A stretch of DNA of 64,000 nucleotides, taken from Macrostomum hystrix (lineage: Eukaryota; Platyhelminthes; Macrostomidae). How positions within the stretch are numbered: position 1 is the first letter of the stretch; every line of letters starts with the position of its first letter. Positions 23,101 through 34,200 of the stretch are shown here, in pieces. The stretch is from positions 5,379,001 to 5,443,000 of the forward strand of contig CATNEN010000001.1 of NCBI GenBank assembly GCA_950097015.1, read 5' to 3'. Below the pieces are notes generated by a model. It saw only the letters and a program-made list of their open reading frames with translations, was not told the origin of the DNA and did no database searches. The translations under genes were made by a program, and so were the position numbers.

Positions 23101-25643
23101 TTGCCCCACACTGGCTCTGAGATTTTTGTCAGGGCGACAGTCTGCTGAAACTGTGAAGCATTGGAAGACTGCTCATCTACTTTAATATTGACATCGAGAT
23201 TGGTTTGGACAATTGAAGCGTTCATATGGACTCTGCCATGGTCCGATCCCTTTGATAGGCTAGTGTAAGTCACTGGCACAGGTCTCCCTGTGTCCAAGCA
23301 CTCCTGACCGTTGCCCAGATGGCTGTTAAGACTCTGACAGCGGCAGCATTTGGTGACGCCGAGAATCCGTACAGCGCCGGAGCCAATGTTCAGACAGCTG
23401 GCCCGACGGTCGCACTGGCTGCAGGGACAGCCCAGCAGCCGGTTGGGTAGGAAGCCCTGCTGCTGAGCGGTCAGGTCCAGACTGCTGCGCATGACCTGGT
23501 CGACTTCGGCCGAGCTAATGCCAGTCGGGTGTGACAAGCGAAACAGCCAGGCGCCTGCGCCACATGAGTTTTAATAATATATTAAAATTAATTTACGGTA
23601 CTTATCAACTTAAGCCTGTCAATCGCATGAACTGGGAAAACTTTTGGTTGTGCCACTGGCCGACGAAACAGATAGTGAATGGTCAACGCAAGCCCGATGC
23701 GATTATCCCATTCTCTAGATTTCTCCCAATTATCCCAATCGCCTGGATTTATTCGCATTATCCAAATCACTCACTAAATTTCTTCCTATTATTCTAATGG
23801 ATAACGGATTAGAACTTCCCGTTATCCTACTCCGTTTAAAATTTATCTGCTTCCATCAATCCCATTGACTACTCCCAATTCTCCCAATGATACAATAGAT
23901 TTAAACCCATTCTCCCAATCAACTTGATTTTATCCCATTCTCCCAATCCACAAAATTTTATCCCATTCTCCCAATCCACTAGATTTTATCCCAGTCTCCC
24001 AATCCAATAGATTTAAACCCAGTCTCCCAATCAACCAGAGTTTATCCCATTCTCCCAATCCAACAGAGTTTATCCCATTCTCCCAATCCACCAGAGTTTA
24101 TCCCATTCTCCCAATCCACCAGAGTTTATCCCAGTCTCCCAATCCACCAGAGTTTATCCCATTCTCCCAATCCACCAGAGTTTATCCCATTCTCCCAATC
24201 CACCAGAGTTTATCCCATTCTCCCAATCCACCAGAGTTTATCCCATTCTCCCAATCCACCAGAGTTTATCCCATTCTCCCAATCCACCAGAGTTTATCCC
24301 ATTCTCCCAATCCACCAGAGTTTATCCCATTCTCCCAATCCACCAGAGTTTATCCCATTCTCACAATCCACCAGAGTTTATCCTGTAAACTAAGAGTCGC
24401 ACGCCTCACCAGACTCTGCCATGTTTGACTGCTCAACAAAGCCGGGCGGCAGACTGAGCGATCCTCCTGGACTCTCTGGCACATCGAAGAATCCGGCCGA
24501 CTGAGCCTCAACCGAGGCCAGGCCGCCATAGTTGATGAAGGCCACAGTGTCCTCTCCGCTATTGACTAGGACAATCTCGCCTAGGCTGCCCATGGCTTGA
24601 CCAGACGGCCTACGAAACGTCACCGCCACAATGGACTGGGGCGAGAAATAGCCCGTAGTAGGATAAGTGAACACCAGATTTGCTGCGTCCTTGTAATAAT
24701 TGGCGAATTTCTTATCGACGCAGCTGGAACCGGACGAGATGATGATAGAACGGGCGTAGAATTCAATTTCGTCATGATGACGATCGCGAAATTCATTCAG
24801 CACCTGAAAGTCGAGTTGACGTGGAAGAATAGTTAGATAGGTGGATAGAAATGTGCACAGCTGCCGCTCTTAAAAGTAGAAAGACCGCAGGGGGTAAATA
24901 TCCAAATGATTATTTTTTTGTATCTCCTAAAATATTCGACCAGTTCGACCAGAAAATGCGGAACATGGGCTAAAATTTTCCACTCTATCCGATTTTAAAC
25001 TAATTCCAGAATCACAAAACAGCAGCAGATGTCTGGTGGCAGGAACCGAATTTGATTCGTCATAGAGGTTTTTACAGAGCAGTGTTACTTGTTCTTGTCA
25101 CCAGCGTCTTCGACAAGAACGATGCTGACTGGGATGACTTTGAAATGACTAGTTCATGGGATACTTTCACGAAAATCGGTCATTCTCTTCGTGAAGTAGG
25201 TTTTCCGTGGTGCTTCCAAAGGCTGTGTACAGGGTCGCTCTTAAATGCTTGCACAAATTTTACATCATTAAATGAATTGAAGCAGATGGAACTTCAATCC
25301 AGTAACCAACCTTAATGTAAGGTCTTAATTTGTACTGCTCAACATCAGGCCGTAAAGCTTTGGGATTTTTGAAGAAGATGAAGCCCGGAATCTTTTTGTG
25401 CAGGAACAGCTCGCGATAGGCTGTGCGATTAGGTCCGAACAGTACAGGGTGAGGCAGCGACAGACGATAAATCTCCGAGCCGACGAAGCGAACTTGGGTT
25501 TCAAGCTGACCCGTATAGCGAACGAATGGATTGGTGAAGAATTTGTGAATGGGCAAGCCGAGTCGCTGGCCAACTGTGGGCTGTGGCGCCCACGACACGA
25601 GCACTGCCACTAGTAGGATCGACGTCAACATTGCTGACGGCAT
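17115..25643 (-). CDS. Nid: Nidogen (entactin) with an additional Ig-like domain
   Basis: Basement-membrane linker that in other animals binds laminin and collagen IV. Nine exons join in phase: 25643-25311, 24803-24410, 23554-22917, 22204-21614, 21192-20716, 20388-20005, 19522-18836, 18748-17958 and 17772-17115; the predicted product is 1,650 aa (human nidogen-1 is about 1,250). Order: signal peptide (about 1-25); NIDO domain to about 250 (landmark AFINYGGL and an AGFF segment); a Cys-rich segment; G2F beta-barrel about 331-566, split by an intron; a run of EGF-like repeats about 575-939, many with the CxCxxGFxGDG pattern; an Ig-like domain about 940-1030 (Cys959, Trp973, Cys1015); further EGF repeats; an LDL-receptor class B (YWTD-type) propeller about 1240-1600, including KIYYTDWDR; and a final EGF-like module. 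The combination NIDO + G2F + EGF + class B repeats identifies nidogen. Introns 4, 5 and 6 contain SINE pieces, intron 3 a foldback element, and intron 2 a 28-bp minisatellite. An acceptor-like AG also lies just upstream of the ATG. Confidence 0.93.
19583..19712 (+). mobile_element. SINE family 1 fragment in nidogen intron 6
   Basis: Body fragment matching the 21,226 copy over cagtgtacactgcctgacga and gtcagggcagattaacacac (plus orientation). The tRNA head is degraded and the 3' part lost. It lies wholly within an intron. Confidence 0.65.
20636..20690 (-). mobile_element. SINE family 1 head fragment in nidogen intron 5
   Basis: About 55 bases match the tRNA-like head of the family 1 SINE, including ggcctcgccgtggaatcga, in minus orientation. 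The body is absent, so this is a truncated or deleted insertion. Confidence 0.6.
21226..21590 (+). mobile_element. SINE family 1 copy in nidogen intron 4
   Basis: Nearly complete copy in plus orientation. It starts in the tRNA-like head (gagctcgattccgcggcgag) and runs through the same body landmarks as the 3,209-3,560 copy in the same order: gtgtacactccctgacgatg, gtcagggcagattaacacac, tgctcaggagtcagcgaaat and ccacagccctcccgaaaatg. Part of the 5' head is missing or diverged and I could not find a clean target duplication. It makes up most of intron 4 and lies antisense to nidogen. Confidence 0.8.
22255..22825. mobile_element. Foldback/MITE-like element with long inverted arms in nidogen intron 3
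   Basis: The left arm begins tcaagaacacgggcctact at 22,255 and the right arm ends with its reverse complement at 22,825. The arms correspond for roughly 180-190 bases with mismatches; for example gcatcttctgaaata, aatcaagtcg and ctatacacaaact recur inverted on the other side. The total is about 571 bp, with no coding capacity. It fills most of the 712-bp intron. Long-TIR structure suggests a non-autonomous DNA transposon; no target duplication was resolved. Confidence 0.75.
23860..24385. repeat. 28-bp minisatellite in nidogen intron 2
   Basis: About 18 copies of a 28-base unit with the core cccattctcccaatccacc followed by agagtttat. Copies are degenerate on the left (from about 23,690) and nearly identical toward 24,370. 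The array ends about 25 bases from the donor site of exon 2. The same unit recurs at 27,745-28,170. Confidence 0.95.
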
Positions 25644-26639
25644 TGGCGTGGAGCACTCACCGCTGCCTGATAAAGGAATTCGCTAACTTGGAGAGGGATG
25701 ATGTCGATGAATAATTCGCTTTTAATTCAATCCATTGCCCAAACCAAAGAAGGTTTCCTTTTAATGGCTTGCTTTTTCCGTGAAGGCCTTACCGAAGACC
25801 AACTGTAGCATCATGGATTGGTTGGTTCTAACAAGCTATGGCTCTCTCCCATAAGGGAAAGGGGAGAATTTCTTGAAAACACAGACATGACTTGATCCTC
25901 TAACGAGGCATTGGGGCGCCTAAGTTTTCGGTGTACATTCAAGGCATTGGGGTGAAATTTGGGTTGAAAAGATTGGCGTCAGTAACGCCGCTGAATATAG
26001 GATGAATGGATGGCAATGTACAAAGCATGCCTGATTGTGCATCGGACTGTAGGTTTCTATACACACAAGCTTCGAAGATTCATATAGTCAAGAAATGAGG
26101 ACATAAATACTTAACTAAGGACTAAAGAATATATCTATATGGTTGAAAAAAACGGCACGTTCACTACTACTACGGAAATGAACTTACCCTTGATGCAAGT
26201 AAAATGATTTCTTGCTCGTTCTGCTGGAGCAATTCTCGAGCCCTACAAAATAGGAACAAAACTGACCGCAGTTAAGTTAATAGCAATCTCAAGTTGAAGT
26301 TGCTCTCTGGTCAATGAATAGTCACTGTTACCGTTCTTATCAACGTCGTTAAATCTAGTTAATACGACTGGCAAATCACTGCAACTCTCTTTAGGACAAT
26401 TCTATCAGTGGCCTAGTAGCAGGTGAAAAACCTGAGGTAAATTTACACAGAATGCATTTAACTTATTCGTAGATAACAGATTTTCTGTTGGTAAGAACAG
26501 AGCTCAATTTTTATCTTAACCTACAGGTTTAAAATAAATAAAACTCGGAACACAATAGTTCCGAGTTCATATGCTCAGAGGTACAGTAAAGTTAGTATAT
26601 TGAACCGCGAACCAAATTTGTAACTCAGCTAATGCTGGC
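25644..26639. other. Intergenic sequence upstream of nidogen
   Basis: About 1 kb upstream of the nidogen start codon. It contains an AG acceptor-like site near 25,665 but no recognisable core promoter, gene or array. Confidence 0.45.
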
Positions 26640-26787
26640 TGGCTAAAACTGACTGAGCAATTAGGAATTAAGGGCCTTGCTCAACTGGACCAATACAGTT
26701 TCCTTTGGTTGGCCTGAGATTTGAACCACCGACCTCTCATTTCAAAGTTCGACGCTCTAAAAACTGCGCTAGAAAAGAAGCTCCATA
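26640..26787 (-). mobile_element. Old SINE family 2-like copy
   Basis: On the minus strand a tRNA-like head (ctagcgcagtttttagagcg, then ggtggttcaaatct as a B-box-like site) is followed by gagcaaggcccttaa and ttgctcagt. Those words are the usual core downstream of such heads in invertebrate SINEs. The 3' end is unclear. Confidence 0.6.
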
Positions 26788-26869
26788 CGAAACAGAATAA
26801 TTGATTTGAAATCAGCTTTACGAGTCCGTGTCTTCTAAGAAGAGAAATTTATCTTTGGGAATAACCACT

Positions 26870-27320
26870 GATGGGATATTCTGAGGGGATGCGACACTTA
26901 AGCGAATGCGTTGATTCTGATGGTGAGGGGATTTTATGAGGAGATGTTTAAAGGGCAAGAGGAGATTCTAAAGGATGGGGATATTCCGAGGGTATGGGAT
27001 ACATCAAAGGAAAGAAGAGATCCTAAAGGATGGTGATTTTCTGAGGGGATGGAATATATCAAAGGAAAGAGGAGACTCCAAAGCATGAGGATATTTGTAG
27101 CGGATGCAATATTTAATGGAAAACAGGAAATTCTAAAAGATGGGGATATTCAGAGGGATGGGATATTTTAAGGGAATGGGGAGATTCTAAAGGATGGGGA
27201 TATTCCGAGGGTATGGGATACATCAAAGGAAAGAGGAGATCCTAAAGAATGGGAATATTTTGAGGGGATGGGATAATTCTGATTACGATGCGATGGAGAA
27301 ATTCTGAGGAGATAAAATTA
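26870..27320. repeat. Degenerate purine-rich tandem repeat, period about 55-60 bp
   Basis: Diverged repeats built from aaaggatggggatattccga, gggtatgggatacatcaaag and related words. Strong purine bias on the plus strand. No gene. Confidence 0.75.
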
Positions 27321-27744
27321 AAGGACAAGATCTTATTGGACTTAGGACTAATTTACCTGAAGCCAATGTGTAAAATGAAGAAGCAATTGGACAATAAATT
27401 ATTGTAAGAGCGGTAGATTTTTAATGTTTTGAGTACAGACGTCTTGAAACAGCTGCCGGAAGCATTAAAGTTAAACGTTGAGTTCATTTTTTTATTTAAC
27501 ATGTCGTCCTTGCCAGCAAGGGTTTTGTTTACATTTCTACATAAAATTATAAAGTAACCAATAGCAACGGAATAAACAAACAAGTTTGAGCACACAATAT
27601 ATTAAGGAAATACTTCTACACGAGTACATACAAAAATAATTATAAACAATTTTTCAGGATAATAAAATAGGACAATAGGCAAAGCTAACTGTCAATCAAT
27701 TTTTTCCTCACAGCTATTATTTATTTTCTTGATTTATATTTATG
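27321..27744. other. AT-rich intergenic gap
   Basis: About 420 bp between two arrays. A minus-strand frame at 27,353-27,595 is Lys/Asn/Phe-rich and looks like chance coding of AT-rich DNA. Nothing supported. Confidence 0.45.
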
Positions 27745-28170
27745 ATCCCATTCTCCCAATCCACAAGACTTTATCTTATTCTCCCAATCCACAAGATTTC
27801 ATCTTATTTTCCCAATCCACTAGATTTTATCCCAGTCGCCCAATTCACCAGATTTTATCCTACTCTCCCAATCCACAAGATTATATCCCATTCTCCAAAT
27901 CCACCAGATTATATCCCATTCTCCCAATCCACTAGATTTTATCCCATTCTCCCAATCCACTAGATTTTATCCCATTCTCCCAATTCACTAGATTTTATCC
28001 CATTCACCTAATCCACTAGATTTTATCCCATTCTCCCAATCCACCAGAGTTTATCCCATTCTCCCAATCCACAAGATTTTACCCCATTCTCCCAATCCAC
28101 CAGATTTTATCCCATTCTCCCAATCCACCAGATTTTATCCCATTCTCCAAGTCCACTAGATTTTATCCCC
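27745..28170. repeat. 28-bp minisatellite, same family as nidogen intron 2
   Basis: About 15 copies of the 28-base unit cccattctcccaatccact + agattttat, differing from the 23.9-24.4 kb array mainly by agattttat versus agagtttat. It lies just beyond the TUBGCP4 stop codon, perhaps within or near its 3' UTR. Confidence 0.93.
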
Positions 28171-28251
28171 ATGGACACCTTCACATTCTATCTACAAGAA
28201 AATACAAGCATGCATGTTAGACAGCATAAACTATTGAAATAATGTTTTAGT

Positions 28252-31200
28252 CTATTTATTATCGGAGTCACCAGCAGCAGCGGCAGCAGCAGCAGCAGCG
28301 ATAGCGGCAGGCCTAGCTGTAGAGAAGAACCGATTGAAATCTAGTCTCAGCAGCAGTTGATTAAGATAAGTGGTAGACTGTGCCTGCAGTCCGGTCAGCA
28401 TGCCCAACAGGTGCCAGGCCTGCCGGTGGAAGTCCTGTCCAAGCGCGGTCATTCGCTGCAGCAGCGAGTCCAAATTGTCGCGCTGATTGTCCAACGAGTT
28501 GCGCAATAGGCTGGCAAATTCTAGACAGCTGTGCAACAGTTGCATAACGCAAGCCCGAACCGGACGATTGTGAAGAAACGATTGGGCCGCCAGAGCAGTC
28601 ACAAACTGGTCGTGGGCCACCTGGGGTATGGAATAGAGGGGCGAGACTAGATAAGGGTATTAAGATAGGATATTTCATTTCACCCCTCAATAATTCATGC
28701 TATTTCGTCGGTAATTCATGCTTCCCTTTCGATAAGCAATGCTTTAGACAATTCATGCTCCCCCCTCGACAATTCATGCTTCCCCCTCGATAATTCATGC
28801 TTCCCCCCCGATAATTCATGCTTCCCCTCGATAATTCATGCTTCCCCCTCGATAATTCATGCTTCCCCCTCGATAATTCATGCTTCCCCCCGATAATTCA
28901 TGCTTCCCCCCCGATAATTCATGCTTCCACCTCGATAATTCATGCTTCCCCTCAATATTCATGCTTCCCCCTCGATAATTCATGCTTCCCCCTCGATAAT
29001 TCATGCTTTCCCCTCGATAATTCATGCTTCCCCCTAGACAATTCATATTTCGCCCTAGACAATTCATGTTTCGCCCTAGACAATTCATGTTTCGCCCTAG
29101 ACAATTCATATTTCGCCCTAGACAATTCATGTTTCGCCCTAGACAATTCATGCTTTCCTCCTAGACAATTCATGCTTCCCCCTCGATAATTCATAATTTC
29201 CCCTCGATAATTCATGCTTCCCCCTCGACAATTCATGCTTTCCCCCTAGACAATTCATATTTCGCCCTAGACGATTCATGTTTCGCCCTAGACAATTCAT
29301 GCTTTCCTCCTAGACAATTCATGCTTCCCCCTCGATAATTCATAATTTCCCCTCGATAATTCATGCTTCCCCCTCGACAATTCATGCTTTCCCCCTAGAA
29401 AATTCATATTTCGCCCTAGACAATTCATATTTCGCCCTAGACAATTCATGTTTCGCCCTAGACAATTCAAGCTTTCCCCTCGATTCACCCTGAAATTCAT
29501 ATGATGCTATTACGTTAAAATCTCATTCCTTTCTCTTGGAAATCTTATGCAATGGCTTTCAGAAATCAAGATATTTCCTAGATATCGATTGCTTTTCCAC
29601 ACGAATTCCATGCAGTTTACTTGATATATCATGCCGCTATCCTTCGATATCCAGCGCCATATTCTTTAGTTTAATTTTCTCATTCGAATTGTAATGCTTT
29701 CAAAATACAGAAAAAACTTTTTACTAGTAGTTTTGAAAATAAAATAACGCTAAAAGCTACGGTATGCTCGAACAGCCTTCATTTATTTATTAATCCTATT
29801 GAATATTGCTGGCAAGAATGCTTGAAAAAAGTGACAATTTAAAATGAACAACGCCAATAGCATTGCTCAAAGTATTTATTTATATTTCTGAATCTAAAAA
29901 CGCTGGCAGATTACTCTCGAAAATTCTTTCCTCAGTTTTGTATCGAATAAAACTTGCTGCTGCACTCGAAAAAATAAGTTTTTTTATTCAGATCGATAAG
30001 AATAATTAAGCAAAAAATATTTGCTTTGACAGTAGCTGATTTTCTTACTATTAACAGTTAGTTGTATCAAAAAGGGTGAGATTCGACCAGTGGGGTGAGA
30101 TTCGACCAGTGAGGGTGAGATTCGACCAGTGGGGTGAGATTCGATCAGTGAGGGTGAGATTCGACCAGTGAGGGTGAGATTCGACCAGTGGGGTGAGATT
30201 CGATCAGTGAGGGTGAGATTCGACCAGTGGGGTGAGATTCGACCAGTGAGGTGAGATTTGATCAGTGAGGTGAGATTTGATCAGTGGGTGAGATTCGATC
30301 AGTGGGGTGAGATTCGATCAGTGGGGTGAGATTCGATCAGTGAGGTGAGATTTGATCAGTGGGTGAGATTCGATCAGTGGGGTGAGATTCGATCAGTGGG
30401 TGAGATTCGATCAGTGAGGTGAGATTTTATCAGTGGGTGAGATTCGATCAGTGGGTGAGATTCGATCAGTGAGGTGAGATTTTATCAGTGGGTGAGATTC
30501 GATCAATGGGTGAGATTCGATCAGTGAGGTGAGATTTTATCAGTGGGTGAGATTCGATCAGTGAGGTGAGATTTTATCAGTGGGTGAGATTCGATCAGTG
30601 ATGTGAGATTTTATCAGTGGGTGAGATTCGATCAGTGGGGTGAGATTCGATCAAAGGGGTGAGATTCGATCAGTGGGGTGAGATTGGATCAGTGGGGTGA
30701 GATTGGATCAGTGCCAAGATCAATATAAAAAGTGTTAACACACCTGCAGCTGCTCCACATCGCGCTGTGTCCTGGCGGCGCTGATAAGCGCGTTAAATCG
30801 ACTGTCGATGACGTCAACCTGCAGATAATACACTAGATTATCTACAGCGTGCTGCATGCGGCTTCTCTGAAGGAAATGCGGCCCGAGACGATTCAGGGCG
30901 GCTGCGGCTTCGGCTGAACCCAAGGCGCCACGCTTGGCCGCCATCTGAGCAGCCCAGGACCTCTGCAGGGTGAGCTGAACTCGCTTCACAGTTAGCAGGA
31001 ATCGAAACACTTGGCAGTACCTGGCGTAGGATTATCGATTTTGGTGTATTTTGGCGTGGCTTATTTAGTCTAGAACTGCGTCTAATTGGTTAAAAGTATT
31101 TTCATGCGTACTACATAACAGGGCGATTTCGATTGTTTAAAAGAATATTGCATAAAACAAGCTGCTTGTTACTAATTAGCAAAAAATCTAAAAAACAGGC

Positions 31201-34200
31201 TTATATATGCTTCAATACTGCTTGATTCTGATTGGATAAGAGAACTCCATTGTCTATAAAAAACACGCTCCTCGAGTCTGATTGGCTATAAGAATTTTAT
31301 TATGTACAAAAATCAAGCTTATCTATCCTTAAAAATTGTTTGATTCTGATTGGCTAAAAGAACCTCCCTTAAAAATAAAAACACGTTACTTGCTTCTCAT
31401 TGGTCAATTGAACTATGTTATCAATAGAAAACACGCTTCTTGAGTCTGATTGGCTAATAATACTTTCTTATTAAAAAAAGACGATCCGGTTGATTCTGAC
31501 TGGCTAAAGGACATCTTATCGATAAAAGACATTTCTCAAGTCTGATTGGCTAAACTAGTATTCAATGAAACGAGCAGGTCGTTACTGATTGGCTGTAAGA
31601 CTTTTATTACATACAAAAATCAAGCTTATCTATCCTTAAACACTGTTTAATTCTGATTGGCTAAAAGAACCTCCCTTAAAAATAAAAACAAGCTACTTGC
31701 TTCTCATTGGTCAATAGAACTTTCTTATCTATAAAACAACATGCAGCTTAATTCTGAATCGATAAAAGTAACTCCAGGCTTATCTAATAAAACACGCTGT
31801 TTGATTCTGATTGGCTAAGGGAGATTCCTTATCTCTGTGGCACGTATCTGGTTACAAAAAAGTCAACAAACCACCTCACCTAGCCAGTATATCGTCATTA
31901 AAAAGCAGGTGAAACGGCCACTCGTGCTTAAACTTTAATCCAACCCGAGACCAAGAATCTGTAATTGGCGATTGCGCGTCCGTACTAGTAGGCTGACTGT
32001 CTTCAAGCCAGATTTCGAATCGTTTAAACGCCGGATTGTCTTCTAATCCGACAGTTCTAGCGGCCCGATTAAAAAATGAGGCGAGCTGTTGGCCCAGCAT
32101 CCGATGCGGCAGACGATCTAGCAGTGGGCCGGCTAAATCTATGAATGCCAGATAGAATTCACCGCGACCCATCAGGTAGAAATCTTTGATCGCTTGCAAT
32201 TGCTGCTCCAGGTTATAATCTTCCATTAGAAGGCGCCACAGCTGCTCAGTAACATGCGAGCGAACCTGAAGTAGAAAATAAAGGACACGGTGGATTGATT
32301 TTAGAATCTACCACTCTACTCTACAGTCTACAGGTTCAAAATCAATACTTTAATGTACCTGTTCAGAATATACTAATCTACTCTACCCCAAAATATAAAA
32401 CAATCTCATTTTCCTACTCAGAGTCTACTACTCCACCGAGCCTTTTTAACATTTACCTTTCTACTCTTCCTGTTTAAAATTATCTATCACTCAACACTAC
32501 CCGTTCAGAATCTATCACTCTACTCTACTCGTTCAGAATCGACAACTCTACTTTACCCTTCAGAATCTACTACCCATACTCTACCTGTTCAGAATCTACC
32601 ATTCCACTCTACCCGTAAGGAATCTACCACTTTACTCAACCAGTTCAGAATCTACCACTCTACTCTACCCGTTCAGCATCTACCACTCTACTCAATCCTA
32701 CTCAGTATCTACCGCTCTACTCAAACCTACTCGGTATCTACCACTCTACTCAAACCTACTCGGTATCTACCAATCTACTCAAACCTACTCGGTATCTACC
32801 AATTTACTCAAATTTTCTCAGCATTTAACACTCTACTCAAACCTACTCAGCAACTATCACTCGACTAAAACCAACTCAGTATCCAGGACTCTGCTCAACC
32901 TACTCATCTCCAATCATCCCTAAAATGCTGCAACTCACATCCGCCACGAATTCTTCCAAAGCCAACAAATCAAACTGTGTAGCGGCAGCTAAACTATCTA
33001 AACGATGCTGGAACAGTCGCTCCAGGTTGTTAAGAAAAGCGGTCGATCTAGTCTCGTTGAGTCCGAAGCATCTAACGGCTTCGCCAACGAATAGAATCCG
33101 CTGAGCCAAGGTCAACGGCAGATAGGCTGGCAACAATGTAAATTGCAATTCAGCTTTCTGAGCACCCGTGCTCACAATGATACTGCTTGTGTCTGCGGCG
33201 ACTGCAGAACTTCCAGGTGCTACAGGAGCAGTGGATGCAGTAGCAGCAGCAGCTGATGCTGTCGGCTTCTTCTGTTGATCAACAAGGCGAACGAAGAATT
33301 CGGAATATGGATCGTCTAGCTGGCCCTAGTTCGGTTGGGGAAAGGATAATAGATCCTCATATTTTTTTAATCATTTTTCTTAATAAAAATTATCTAGGCA
33401 TTTGAAATCCCAACCTACAAACTGGTATCCCACAATCTTTACTTTAAACTGGAATCCCATAATCCTAACTTTAAACTGGTATCCCAAAATCCCAACTTTA
33501 AACTGGAATCCCATAATCCTAACTTTAAACTGGTATCCCAAAATCCCAACTTTAAACTGGTATCCCATAATCCCAACTTTAAACTGGTATCCCGAAATCC
33601 CAACTTTAAACTGGAATCCCATAATCCTAACTTTAAACTGGTATCCCATAATCCCAACTTTAAACTGGTATCCCGAAATCCCAACTTTAAACTGATATCC
33701 CATAATCCCAACCTACAAACTGATATCCCATAATCTTAACTTCAAACTGGTATCCCATAATCCTAACTTTAAACTGGTATCCCATATTCCCAACCTTCAA
33801 ACTGGTATCCCATAATTCTAACTTCAAACTGGTATCCCGAAATCCCAACTTCAAACTGGCATCCCATAATCCCAACCTACAAACTGATATCCCAAAATCC
33901 CAACCTTCAAACTGGTATCCCATAGTCCCAACCTACAAACTGGAATCCCATAATCCCAACTTTAAACTGGCATCCCATAATCCCAACCTACAAACTGATA
34001 TCCCAAAATCCCAACCTTCAAACTGGTATCCCATAATCCCAACCTACAAACTGGAAGCCCATAATCCCAACTTTAAACTGGTATCCCATAATCCCAACCT
34101 ACAAACTGGAATCCCAAAATCCCAACTTTAAACTGGCATCCCATAATCCCAACCTACAAACTGATATCCCAAAATCCCAACCTTCAAACTGGTATCCCAA

